NCBI GenBank assembly: GCA_016293225.1
Contig: JAEDEQ010000099.1
Location: 1-5,357 of the forward strand
Length of the DNA: 5,357 bases
Reading direction: 5' to 3'
Source of the DNA: Clostridiaceae bacterium
GTDB lineage: Bacteria; Bacillota; Clostridia; Oscillospirales; Acutalibacteraceae
Positions within the stretch are counted from its first letter, which is position 1; each line of letters opens with the position of its first letter. The position numbers were made by a program, and so were the translations under genes. Of the stretch, positions 1-5,357 are shown piece by piece. The notes beneath the pieces are model-generated. The model made no database searches and was not told where the DNA came from. It saw only the letters and a list, made by a program, of their open reading frames with translations.

Positions 1-70
1 AGCGACGCCCCTACGGATTCTGCCCGAAAAAGTAACCCCAGCGGAGCGGACGGACAAAAACCATTTGCAC

Positions 71-126
71 CGTTTACCCACAAAGCAACAGCATAAAAGC
101 AAAATCCGCTTACCCACAAAAGAACA
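71..126 (+). repeat. Imperfect 20-bp direct repeat, two copies
   Basis: Positions 71-90 and 107-126 match at 17 of 20 bases and share the core TTACCCACAAA; the copies are 36 bp apart. The core differs by one base from the DnaA box TTATCCACA. The surrounding 1-160 region shows no confident gene: short frames are open from the window edge (for example to a stop at 94-96 on the plus strand), but none has a recognisable family signature, so it could be a gene tail or non-coding DNA downstream of the transporter. Confidence 0.35.
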
Positions 127-160
127 ACCTGCAAGTTGATTTTCAAACAGCTGCGTCGGC

Positions 161-1084
161 TCAAACGGCCTTTTCCGCCTTTTTCCCAATGGGAAGCTGC
201 GCCGCAATAATTGCGGCGAACATGATTATGCAGCCTGCCGCCTCCCTTGCGCTCGGCATTTCGTGGAGGATTATCATTCCCGAAATCAGCGCAAAGACCG
301 ACTCAAGGCTCATCAGCATTGAGGCAACGGTGGGTTCCGTGCGCTTCTGACCGAGAATCTGAAGCGTGTAGGCTACACCGCTTGACATAATGCCCGAATA
401 CGCAATAGACGGCGCGGCGGCTTTGATAAGCTCGAAAGAAACGTCCTCAAATATGAACATCGGAGCAAGGCAGAGTACACCGGTAACAAAAAACTGACAG
501 CACGAAAGCTTTATGCCGTCAACCTTTGGTGAAACGCTGTCAACAATGAGTATCTGCACCGTGAAGCAGAACGCGCAGGCAAGGACATAAGCGTCCGAGC
601 TCTGAATACTGCTTTCGTTAATGCAAAGAAGATACAGTCCGCCGAGGGCGGCCGCCGCACACGGCCAGATTATCGGACGGATCTTTTTTTTGAGCACAAC
701 GCTGAAGATGGGAACAAGAAGAATATAAAACGCCGTTATGAAGCCGGCCTTTCCGGAGGAGGTACCCTTGTCAATGCCAATCTGCTGCAGGCAGGAGGCA
801 ACGCAGAGCGAAACGCCGCAGGCTATCGCGCCCTTGATGAAAAAAAGGCGCTCTTGCTTTGTTTTGAGCCCTATATATTTCCCCCTCTTTTTCTGCACCG
901 CGTCTTTTATCAGAATCACGGGCAGCAAAGTCGCGCTGCCGAGCAGCGACCGCAGTCCCATGAACGTGAACGGTCCGACATATTCGGCGCCGGTACTCTG
1001 CGAAACAAACGAGCTGCCCCAGATTATGGCGCAGACCGTGAGAAGAAGGCTGCCGATAAGATTATTCTTTCTGTTTTCTTTCAT
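161..1084 (-). CDS. EamA/DMT-family membrane transporter
   Basis: A 307-residue integral membrane protein of the drug/metabolite transporter superfamily (EamA type), which usually exports small metabolites from the cytoplasm. About ten hydrophobic segments can be picked out by eye, in two halves, e.g. near residues 9-29, 36-59, 80-104, 113-131, 136-155, 165-184, 193-212, 222-244, 253-273 and 279-299. The first helix carries WGSSFV (22-27), typical of EamA repeats. The second half has the LESVFALISG...LHE pattern (260-275), which matches the conserved Leu-Glu...Glu stretch of the family. Length is normal for the family. The frame is open back to an ATG at 1201, but I chose the ATG at 1084: it has a GGGAAG ribosome site 8 nt upstream, and a good promoter at 1160-1188 lies inside the longer frame. 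The first hydrophobic helix then begins at residue 9, as expected. The substrate cannot be inferred. The gene is transcribed divergently from the ceramidase-like gene. Confidence 0.9.
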   Translation of the reverse strand: MKENRKNNLIGSLLLTVCAIIWGSSFVSQSTGAEYVGPFTFMGLRSLLGSATLLPVILIKDAVQKKRGKYIGLKTKQERLFFIKGAIACGVSLCVASCLQQIGIDKGTSSGKAGFITAFYILLVPIFSVVLKKKIRPIIWPCAAAALGGLYLLCINESSIQSSDAYVLACAFCFTVQILIVDSVSPKVDGIKLSCCQFFVTGVLCLAPMFIFEDVSFELIKAAAPSIAYSGIMSSGVAYTLQILGQKRTEPTVASMLMSLESVFALISGMIILHEMPSAREAAGCIIMFAAIIAAQLPIGKKAEKAV

Positions 1085-1092
1085 CTTTAAAA

Positions 1093-1098
1093 CTTCCC
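1093..1098 (-). promoter_or_regulatory. Ribosome binding site that sets the transporter start
   Basis: GGGAAG on the minus strand lies 8 nt before the ATG at 1084. No comparable purine-rich site precedes the alternative ATG at 1201, so this site decides the start. Confidence 0.6.
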
Positions 1099-1126
1099 GG
1101 TAAATATCATTTGAATTTTCCGCTCC

Positions 1127-1149
1127 GGCCTTATTTAATGAGCAAGGCC
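1127..1149 (-). promoter_or_regulatory. Inverted repeat in the transporter leader
   Basis: GGCCTT (1127-1132) and AAGGCC (1144-1149) form a perfect 6-bp inverted repeat with an 11-nt AT-rich loop. It begins just downstream of the predicted transporter start point, about 40 nt before the start codon. It could be a small 5' mRNA hairpin or an operator half-site pair; it has no T-tract and is not a terminator. A chance occurrence is possible. Confidence 0.25.
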
Positions 1150-1159
1150 AAGCATAAAA

Positions 1160-1188
1160 AGTATAGCAAATAGCGCCGGGTACATCAA
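1160..1188 (-). promoter_or_regulatory. Sigma-A-type promoter of the EamA transporter gene
   Basis: Read on the minus strand, TTGATG (1188-1183) is separated by exactly 17 nt from TATACT (1165-1160). TGC directly precedes the -10 hexamer, giving an extended -10. Transcription would begin near 1153 and leave a leader of about 69 nt before the ATG at 1084. This supports the shorter transporter start, because the ATG at 1201 would lie upstream of the -35 element. Confidence 0.65.
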
Positions 1189-1340
1189 TATGCAAAAGCA
1201 TTGATTTTATTGTTAAGAGACAGCGCGTTTTTGTTAATTTCAGTCAGCCCGTCAAAAAAAGTCAGACCACTCAGGTTCGCGGTGTAAAAAGCATAAAAGT
1301 AAATATTTTTCCGATTAGGAACCGTTTGTCTTGCTTTTTG

Positions 1341-1349
1341 TGGGATAAT
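1341..1349 (+). promoter_or_regulatory. Extended -10 promoter of the ceramidase-like gene
   Basis: TGG followed by GATAAT (1344-1349) forms an extended -10 element with five of six consensus bases. No good -35 hexamer sits 16-18 nt upstream, as is common for extended -10 promoters. The start point would be near 1356, giving a short leader to the ATG at 1384. The region upstream (about 1283-1315) is AT-rich. Confidence 0.45.
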
Positions 1350-1369
1350 ACACTTGGAAAAAATTTACC

Positions 1370-1375
1370 GGGGAG
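1370..1375 (+). promoter_or_regulatory. Ribosome binding site that sets the ceramidase-like start
   Basis: GGGGAG ends 8 nt before the ATG at 1384 but only 2 nt before the in-frame ATG at 1378. The start at 1384 is therefore preferred. It also places the lysine-rich n-region of the signal peptide right at the N-terminus. Confidence 0.65.
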
Positions 1376-1383
1376 ATATGATT

Positions 1384-3207
1384 ATGAAGAAGAAAAAACT
1401 GCTTTCGTTTGCCCTTGCCGTTGTAATGCTTTTTTCGCTGACGGCAACGCCTGCGTTTGCTGCCGACCGCGGCGAGCAGGTCAAAGCTTTTTTCAAGGAC
1501 GTGCTGACAAGAGCAATCGGCTTTGTTATGGAGAACGTGACGGGCGTTATCAATAACTCCGTTTCCGCCGACGGCAAGGCTGTTGACGAAGCCGACTTTA
1601 CCCTCACCGATTTTTATTCCGGCACCGGGACGCTGCTTTCAAAACCGGCCGAAAATGCCCGTTGGTCGCTCGGCTATGACTCGCAGAGCCTTGTTCCGGA
1701 AAACCGCGAGGACTACAACCTCTATCTCGGCGGCTTCATAGCGATTGAAAACGGCTTTTCAAACAAGGTGAGCGGTGTTTATGACGATATGAAGGTCAGA
1801 ACCGTTGCCGTTTCCGATAACAGCGGCAGGGGAACCGCCGTTTTTGCAACAATCGACTGCATCGGAATGACGAATACCGATATCAGAGCAATCAGGGAAA
1901 AGCTGCGCGATTTTGCAAAGGAAAACGGCATAAACTCAATCAATATTTTTTCAACCCACTGCCATTCCTGCATTGACACTCAGGGACTCTGGACGGATAA
2001 CGTGAAAACGATTTTCAAAAATCTTTTTTCCGCCTATACCGATATCGGCGAGGCTCAAAAGGGAACCGACCCGAAGTATATGCAGTTTTTGTTTGAAAAG
2101 GTCTCGCTTTCGGTCAAAAATGCCGTTACCGGAATGAAAAGCGGCGAGCTGACCTTCTCCAAAAAGGATATCGGCGCGCAGTATTTCAACAACAAAAACA
2201 GAACGAGCGCAACCGCCGTTCTCAGCGAGCTTGCAAAGTTTACCTTTACTCCGGACGACGGTTCAACACCGACGATAATCGCCAATATGGCGGCTCATCC
2301 GGACATTGTGGGTCTTCCCGTAAAGGGCGACGAGGCAAACGGTCGGATTCTTTCCGGCGACTATGTCTATTACATAGGCGAAACGCTGAACAAGGCCGGC
2401 TATAACTTCATGTTCTTCAACGGAGCCATCTGCGGAATATATATCGGCAGAGGTCCCACCTCGGACAATGTTGAGCTTGCGCGCAGGGTTGACATTTCGG
2501 CGCGCTACGGTCGCGAGATTGGACGTATGCTGCTTGCAATGAACATGACCGAGGAGGAAATAAGGCGCGATGAGTTCCTTTCCGTAACGGGAGACAGCGA
2601 GGAGGATATGAACCGCGAGGGCTATACCCTCTGGTATCAGGACTGGGAACCGGTTTCCTCCGAAAAGGTTGAACCGCTGCTCAATGTCCGCCTGAAGTCC
2701 GTCATGGTTCCCGTGACGAACAACATTATTCAATTTGCGGGAAAGCTCAGGCTTGTTAACCACATCATGATAAAGACCGAAAACGGTCTTTCAATCGCAA
2801 CTGAGATAGGCTTTGCGCAGCTCGGCTCACACAAAATTGTCATGATGCCCGGCGAGATCAGCCAGGATCTTGTTGCAGGCGGCGCCTCGCTGACAAAGGA
2901 AGGCTCAATCGAAAAAAAGGACTTCACCGGAAAGACCGTTTATGACCTTTTCGGAAAGGACACTCTTGTGTTCGGACTTGCAAACGATGCAATAGGCTAT
3001 GTTGTTCCCGATAACGACTATTGCATGGGTCTTGTTTTCAATCACTATCAGGAAACTCTTTCCCTCGGCAAAAACACGGCTTCTTTCCTTATGAAAAACT
3101 ACGCTCAGCTTGCAGACGAGGTTCTTTGTAAAAATTTTGAGGCAGGCTTTAAGCACAGGTTTGCGGTTTTTACAAAAAATGACGAAAATGTTAAAATTGT
3201 TACATAA
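1384..3207 (+). CDS. Secreted neutral ceramidase-family hydrolase
   Basis: A 607-residue exported protein resembling the N-terminal catalytic domain of neutral/alkaline non-lysosomal ceramidases, zinc amidases that split N-acyl sphingosine into fatty acid and sphingoid base. Residues 1-26 are a clear Sec signal peptide: four lysines, a hydrophobic core and an AFA|AD cleavage site. There is no lipobox, and no later membrane segment is obvious. Residues 27-75 are a helical-looking extension; the catalytic domain begins near SGTG (79-82). Family landmarks visible are STHCHS (190-195, equivalent to THTHSGPG) with H192 and H194, NMAAHPD (301-307) with H305, SGD (324-326), PGE (489-491) with E491, and GLANDAIGY (531-539). 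These supply the expected two His and one Glu zinc ligands. Two departures stand out: the family's GDVSP nucleophile segment appears as NGAICG (346-351), and one Tyr of the ANxYxxY motif is Ala536. The C-terminal Ig-like domain of classical ceramidases seems absent. The true substrate may therefore not be ceramide. Confidence 0.75.
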   Translation: MKKKKLLSFALAVVMLFSLTATPAFAADRGEQVKAFFKDVLTRAIGFVMENVTGVINNSVSADGKAVDEADFTLTDFYSGTGTLLSKPAENARWSLGYDSQSLVPENREDYNLYLGGFIAIENGFSNKVSGVYDDMKVRTVAVSDNSGRGTAVFATIDCIGMTNTDIRAIREKLRDFAKENGINSINIFSTHCHSCIDTQGLWTDNVKTIFKNLFSAYTDIGEAQKGTDPKYMQFLFEKVSLSVKNAVTGMKSGELTFSKKDIGAQYFNNKNRTSATAVLSELAKFTFTPDDGSTPTIIANMAAHPDIVGLPVKGDEANGRILSGDYVYYIGETLNKAGYNFMFFNGAICGIYIGRGPTSDNVELARRVDISARYGREIGRMLLAMNMTEEEIRRDEFLSVTGDSEEDMNREGYTLWYQDWEPVSSEKVEPLLNVRLKSVMVPVTNNIIQFAGKLRLVNHIMIKTENGLSIATEIGFAQLGSHKIVMMPGEISQDLVAGGASLTKEGSIEKKDFTGKTVYDLFGKDTLVFGLANDAIGYVVPDNDYCMGLVFNHYQETLSLGKNTASFLMKNYAQLADEVLCKNFEAGFKHRFAVFTKNDENVKIVT

Positions 3208-3220
3208 GCTTAAAAAATGA

Positions 3221-3231
3221 TACACGGTGTA
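3221..3231. promoter_or_regulatory. Short palindrome upstream of the condensation-gene promoter
   Basis: TACACGGTGTA is a perfect 5-bp inverted repeat around one central base. It ends 23 bp before the -35 hexamer of the downstream promoter. The location suits an activator or other regulator site. It is short enough to be chance, and it lacks the T-tract of a terminator. I see no convincing terminator between the ceramidase-like gene and the condensation gene. Confidence 0.25.
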
Positions 3232-3254
3232 GCAATATTTCAGGACGCATATTA

Positions 3255-3283
3255 TTGACTTGATTTTCGCTTTGTGATATCAT
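3255..3283 (+). promoter_or_regulatory. Strong sigma-A-type promoter of the condensation/carrier operon
   Basis: TTGACT (3255-3260), a 17-nt spacer and TATCAT (3278-3283) with TGA immediately before it make a near-consensus promoter with an extended -10. The start would be near 3290, about 34 nt before the ATG at 3324. The promoter makes the two genes downstream an independent transcription unit, although read-through from the ceramidase-like gene is possible. Confidence 0.75.
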
Positions 3284-3323
3284 ATTCAATAAAGAAAACA
3301 TATTTCGGAAAGAAGTTGAATAA

Positions 3324-4724
3324 ATGAAAAGCAAAAAGGAGCCAATAACACAAAAGCTTTATAGTCTCATCCCTTCTCAGCAGACTATGTACCTTATGGT
3401 CAAGTACAGCCTTCATAAGCAGCTTGTTCAGATTCCGATTTCCTTTTCCGTTGAAAAGGATCTGGACTTCGGCGTGCTCAAGCAGGCCTGGAACATTGAA
3501 ATTGAACGCAACGACAGTCTGCGTCTGCGCTATGTTATGGTCAATAAGGAGGTCAAGCAGTATTTCCTTGACCGCTATACGATGAACTATATTCAGGTCA
3601 AGCGCTTCAAGAGTCTTGAGGAGCAGGAGGCGTTCTTTTCAAAGGACGCTCAGAAGCCTATCGGATTTTTGAAGGATGAATGCTACAGAATAATGTTCTT
3701 CAAAACCGAGGGCGTCGGCAGCGGAATCTATTTCAATGTCAGCCACCTGAGCCTTGACGGAATGGGTGTTGTTGTTACCCTTGCAGACCTGTTCAGAGTA
3801 TACAGAGCTCTCATCACCGGTTCTGAGCTGCCCGCTCCGCTTGAAAAATACGAGGACTATATCAAGGAAGAATTTGTCCGCCTTTCCGATAAGAAAAAGA
3901 TGGCAAAGCACGAGGAGTTCTATAAGAGATACTTCCTCAAGGGCGGCGAGCCGTTCCACGCAAATATCCACGGTCCGGAGGAGCTTGAAAAATACAGAGC
4001 CAAGAAAAAAAATCCGGATTTGCGTGTTCCCCCGGTATACAATCCGATCTGGGACAAGTGCGATATGATTGTCAGGGATATTTCACCCGAGGATTCAAAG
4101 AAGATTTTTGATTACTGCCTTGAAAAAAAGATTGCTCCGGAAAGTATCCTTCAGCTCGGACTGAGGACATACTGTTCCGCCGTCAACTACAGAACGCCGG
4201 ATGTTTTCATGCAGTCGCTTTGCAGCAAGCGCGCAAAGAACAGCGAAAAGAACATGGGCGGCTGCCTTGCTCAGCCACTTCAGCTTCGCACGATAATCCC
4301 CGAGGATTACACCTTTGACCAGGCCTTGGGTGAGATAACAAGGGTAAGAACAAGCCTTTTCATGCACACAAACTACCCCTACGGTCTTGCGCTTAACCTT
4401 TCCCGTGAGATTTATAACTACAATGCAATCCAGGGCCCTGCCTGCATGATGTTCTCGTGGATACCTGTTCCGATAGGTCCGCTTGTTCCGTTCAAGTTTG
4501 ATTTCCGCGGATACAATCTCGGAAGATATTTCACACCGCTTTATGTCATCACCCATCCCGATCCGGAAACTCAGGGCATAAAGTGCGAATATATGTACAG
4601 AGTTAAGTATGCAAACAGCGAGGATATCAACAACCTCCACGACAATATGGTCAGAACGGTGCTTGCCGGTATTGAAAACCCGAATATTACCGTAGGCGAG
4701 CTGCTTGATCAGGTCAGAAGATGA
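3324..4724 (+). CDS. Stand-alone condensation-domain (NRPS-like) acyl/peptidyl transferase
   Basis: A 466-residue cytoplasmic protein that is essentially one condensation domain with no attached adenylation or carrier domain. Such domains transfer an acyl or aminoacyl group from a carrier thioester to an amine or hydroxyl. Core motifs can be followed in order: a C1-like PSQQTMYL (17-24), a C2-like RNDSLRLRY (62-70), the active-site SHLSLDG (140-146, HHxxxDG family) with catalytic His141 and structural Asp145, YEDYIKEEF (176-184) at the C4 position, and MGGCLAQPLQLR (311-322) resembling the C5 motif. Length equals one full condensation domain with both lobes. No signal peptide or membrane segment is visible. 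A purine-rich site (GGAAAGAAG, 3307-3315) precedes the ATG. The carrier protein 26 nt downstream is its likely partner. Alternatives are a PapA-type or wax-ester-type acyltransferase, which share the fold and motif. The product cannot be predicted. Confidence 0.85.
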   Translation: MKSKKEPITQKLYSLIPSQQTMYLMVKYSLHKQLVQIPISFSVEKDLDFGVLKQAWNIEIERNDSLRLRYVMVNKEVKQYFLDRYTMNYIQVKRFKSLEEQEAFFSKDAQKPIGFLKDECYRIMFFKTEGVGSGIYFNVSHLSLDGMGVVVTLADLFRVYRALITGSELPAPLEKYEDYIKEEFVRLSDKKKMAKHEEFYKRYFLKGGEPFHANIHGPEELEKYRAKKKNPDLRVPPVYNPIWDKCDMIVRDISPEDSKKIFDYCLEKKIAPESILQLGLRTYCSAVNYRTPDVFMQSLCSKRAKNSEKNMGGCLAQPLQLRTIIPEDYTFDQALGEITRVRTSLFMHTNYPYGLALNLSREIYNYNAIQGPACMMFSWIPVPIGPLVPFKFDFRGYNLGRYFTPLYVITHPDPETQGIKCEYMYRVKYANSEDINNLHDNMVRTVLAGIENPNITVGELLDQVRR

Positions 4725-4735
4725 ATCATTACACA

Positions 4736-4741
4736 AAGGAG
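4736..4741 (+). promoter_or_regulatory. Ribosome binding site that sets the carrier-protein start
   Basis: AAGGAG lies 9 nt before the ATG at 4751. The frame is open from another ATG at 4721 that overlaps the condensation gene's stop (ATGA), but that start would leave this consensus site inside the coding region. The ATG at 4751 also starts the protein where helix I of a carrier domain normally begins. Confidence 0.7.
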
Positions 4742-4750
4742 ATAAAAACA

Positions 4751-4981
4751 ATGCTTGAAAGACTCAGAAAAGTAATTTGTGAATACGCGGAGATTCCTGC
4801 CGAAAATATCACCGAGGAAACCAACATCAGGACGGAGCTTGGGCTCAACTCACTTGAGCTTATCAATATGGCGGTTGCCATTGAGGATGAGTTTGGCGTT
4901 GAGATTCCCGACCGTGAGGCTCTCGGAATCGAAACCGTCGGCGACACCATCAAGCTTATCGAAAAATACATGAACGCATAA
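4751..4981 (+). CDS. Discrete acyl/peptidyl carrier protein
   Basis: A 76-residue acidic carrier protein, the usual size for a free-standing ACP or PCP. It would carry an acyl or aminoacyl group as a thioester on a 4'-phosphopantetheine arm. The attachment motif is LGLNSLELI (30-38), with Ser34 as the modified residue; the usual Asp before this serine is Asn33. Helix I (about 2-13), helix II (34-48, with an EDEF acidic patch) and the closing helix (about 65-74, after the ETVGDT turn) follow the standard fold. It lies 26 nt after the condensation gene and the two share a promoter, so it is probably that enzyme's donor or acceptor carrier. I do not think it is the housekeeping fatty-acid ACP: no fab genes flank it, and its partner is a condensation enzyme. 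It needs a phosphopantetheinyl transferase and a loading ligase, neither of which is in this window. Confidence 0.88.
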   Translation: MLERLRKVICEYAEIPAENITEETNIRTELGLNSLELINMAVAIEDEFGVEIPDREALGIETVGDTIKLIEKYMNA

Positions 4982-4994
4982 ACAGATTACAAGC

Positions 4995-5033
4995 AAAGAG
5001 GAAAGGGCAGAACGAAAACCTTTCCTCTTTTTT
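4995..5033 (+). terminator. Intrinsic terminator of the condensation/carrier operon
   Basis: AAAGAGGAAAGG (4995-5006) pairs perfectly with CCTTTCCTCTTT (5019-5030) over 12 bp around a 12-nt loop. The T run covers 5028-5033. It lies 13 nt after the carrier-protein stop and ends the operon. Confidence 0.9.
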
Positions 5034-5037
5034 GCGC

Positions 5038-5072
5038 AAAAAAACACCGCCTGCCGTAAAAGACAAGCGGTG
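5038..5072 (-). terminator. Intrinsic terminator of the convergent dehydrogenase gene
   Basis: Read on the minus strand, a CACCGC/GCGGTG stem (5067-5072 with 5045-5050), extended by two more pairs past a mismatch, is followed by seven T (5044-5038). It lies about 50 nt beyond the dehydrogenase stop. On the plus strand the same hairpin is followed by a weaker T-rich tract, so it may work partly in both directions as a backup for the operon terminator. Confidence 0.75.
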
Positions 5073-5120
5073 CGTTTTCTTGTTTTGATAGAATTTTACC
5101 CACGGGAGATAGCAGCCTTA

Positions 5121-5357
5121 TCAGCCGCCGACCGAGCCGTCCCAGGTGTCAACGTGAGTAGCCTTCTTTTCCTCCTCGTCAAACCAGCGGGTAGTTACCG
5201 CCTTGGTCTCCGTGAAGAAGCGGAAAGCGTCCTTGCCGAGGCAGTGAAGATCGCCGAAGAAGGACTTCTTGTGGCCGGTGAACGGGAAAACGCCGACCGG
5301 AACGGGAATGCCGACGTTGACGCCGACCATGCCGCCGTCGGTGCGCTTTGCAAATTC
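5121..5357 (-). CDS. mmsA: Methylmalonate-semialdehyde dehydrogenase (CoA-acylating), C-terminal part
   Basis: The last 78 codons of a minus-strand gene whose 5' part lies beyond the window edge; the frame stays open to 5357. The sequence NVGIPVPVGVFPFTGHKKS followed by FFGDLHCLGKDAFRFFTETKAV and TTRWF is characteristic of the C-terminus of MmsA/IolA aldehyde dehydrogenases, which oxidise malonate or methylmalonate semialdehyde to acetyl-CoA or propionyl-CoA with NAD+ in valine or inositol breakdown. Full-length members are about 490 residues, so the catalytic Cys and NAD site are not visible here. The tail after TTRWF is rich in charged residues and ends DGSVGG. The gene converges on the carrier-protein operon and is separated from it by two terminators, so it belongs to a different transcription unit. 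The choice between mmsA and iolA is uncertain from this fragment. Confidence 0.85.
   Translation of the reverse strand, partial: EFAKRTDGGMVGVNVGIPVPVGVFPFTGHKKSFFGDLHCLGKDAFRFFTETKAVTTRWFDEEEKKATHVDTWDGSVGG

Noticed and set aside
74..120. Replication origin based on two DnaA-box-like sequences
   Set aside because: There are only two near-matches, with no AT-rich unwinding region recognised and no dnaA, dnaN or rep gene in the window.
738..1103. Plus-strand open frame of about 120 codons opposite the transporter
   Set aside because: It is a shadow of the EamA gene. Its product is low in recognisable structure and contradicts the clear membrane-protein reading of the minus strand.
1354..1383. 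TTG start at 1354 or ATG at 1378 for the ceramidase-like gene
   Set aside because: The TTG at 1354 lies at or before the predicted transcript start and has no ribosome site. The ATG at 1378 is only 2 nt from GGGGAG. Both would add residues in front of a canonical signal peptide.
2263..2763. 166-codon minus-strand open frame opposite the ceramidase-like gene
   Set aside because: It is antisense to conserved ceramidase-family motifs and shows no domain signature, so it is explained by codon bias of the real gene.
3208..3231. Terminator after the ceramidase-like gene
   Set aside because: The only inverted repeat (3221-3231) has a 5-bp arm, essentially no loop and no following T-tract, so it is not a credible intrinsic terminator.
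4721..4750. ATG at 4721 as the carrier-protein start, overlapping the previous stop (ATGA)
   Set aside because: Translational coupling is possible, but the consensus AAGGAG at 4736-4741 points to the ATG at 4751, and the extra ten residues precede the normal start of a carrier domain.
4095..4751. 218-codon minus-strand open frame opposite the condensation gene
   Set aside because: It lies antisense to a strongly supported condensation-domain gene. Its translation shows no recognisable family motif, and no suitable context supports a separate gene.

Overview
This is a stretch of bacterial chromosome with moderate GC. Gram-positive style ribosome binding sites, sigma-A promoters with extended -10 elements, intrinsic terminators and short spacers suggest a Firmicute, probably an anaerobic gut-type Clostridia member. 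That placement is inference from gene style, not from a marker gene. The window holds four complete genes and one partial gene. No RNA gene, transposase or CRISPR array was seen.

Layout: positions 1-160 are non-coding or the edge of an unseen gene, and carry a 20-bp imperfect direct repeat. A minus-strand EamA/DMT-family membrane transporter follows (161-1084). A divergent intergenic region (1085-1383) has an outward promoter on each side. The plus-strand gene 1384-3207 encodes a secreted protein of the neutral ceramidase family. A 116-bp gap with a near-consensus promoter then leads into a two-gene plus-strand unit: a stand-alone condensation-domain protein (3324-4724) and a discrete acyl/peptidyl carrier protein (4751-4981). 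A strong terminator follows (4995-5033). A second hairpin (5038-5072) ends a convergent minus-strand gene, of which only the last 78 codons are present. That gene is recognisable as CoA-acylating methylmalonate-semialdehyde dehydrogenase (mmsA/iolA type).

How the genes may work together: the condensation protein has an intact SHxxxDG active site and sits directly upstream of a carrier protein with a phosphopantetheine-attachment serine. The pair therefore looks like the core of a small acyl-transfer or amide-forming pathway. No adenylation enzyme, thioesterase or phosphopantetheinyl transferase is present here, so those would have to act from elsewhere. The neighbouring exported ceramidase-family protein belongs to a group that cleaves N-acyl amides. 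A link between an intracellular amide-forming pair and an extracellular amide hydrolase is attractive but is hypothesis only, since each has its own promoter. The transporter and dehydrogenase look like ordinary neighbours.
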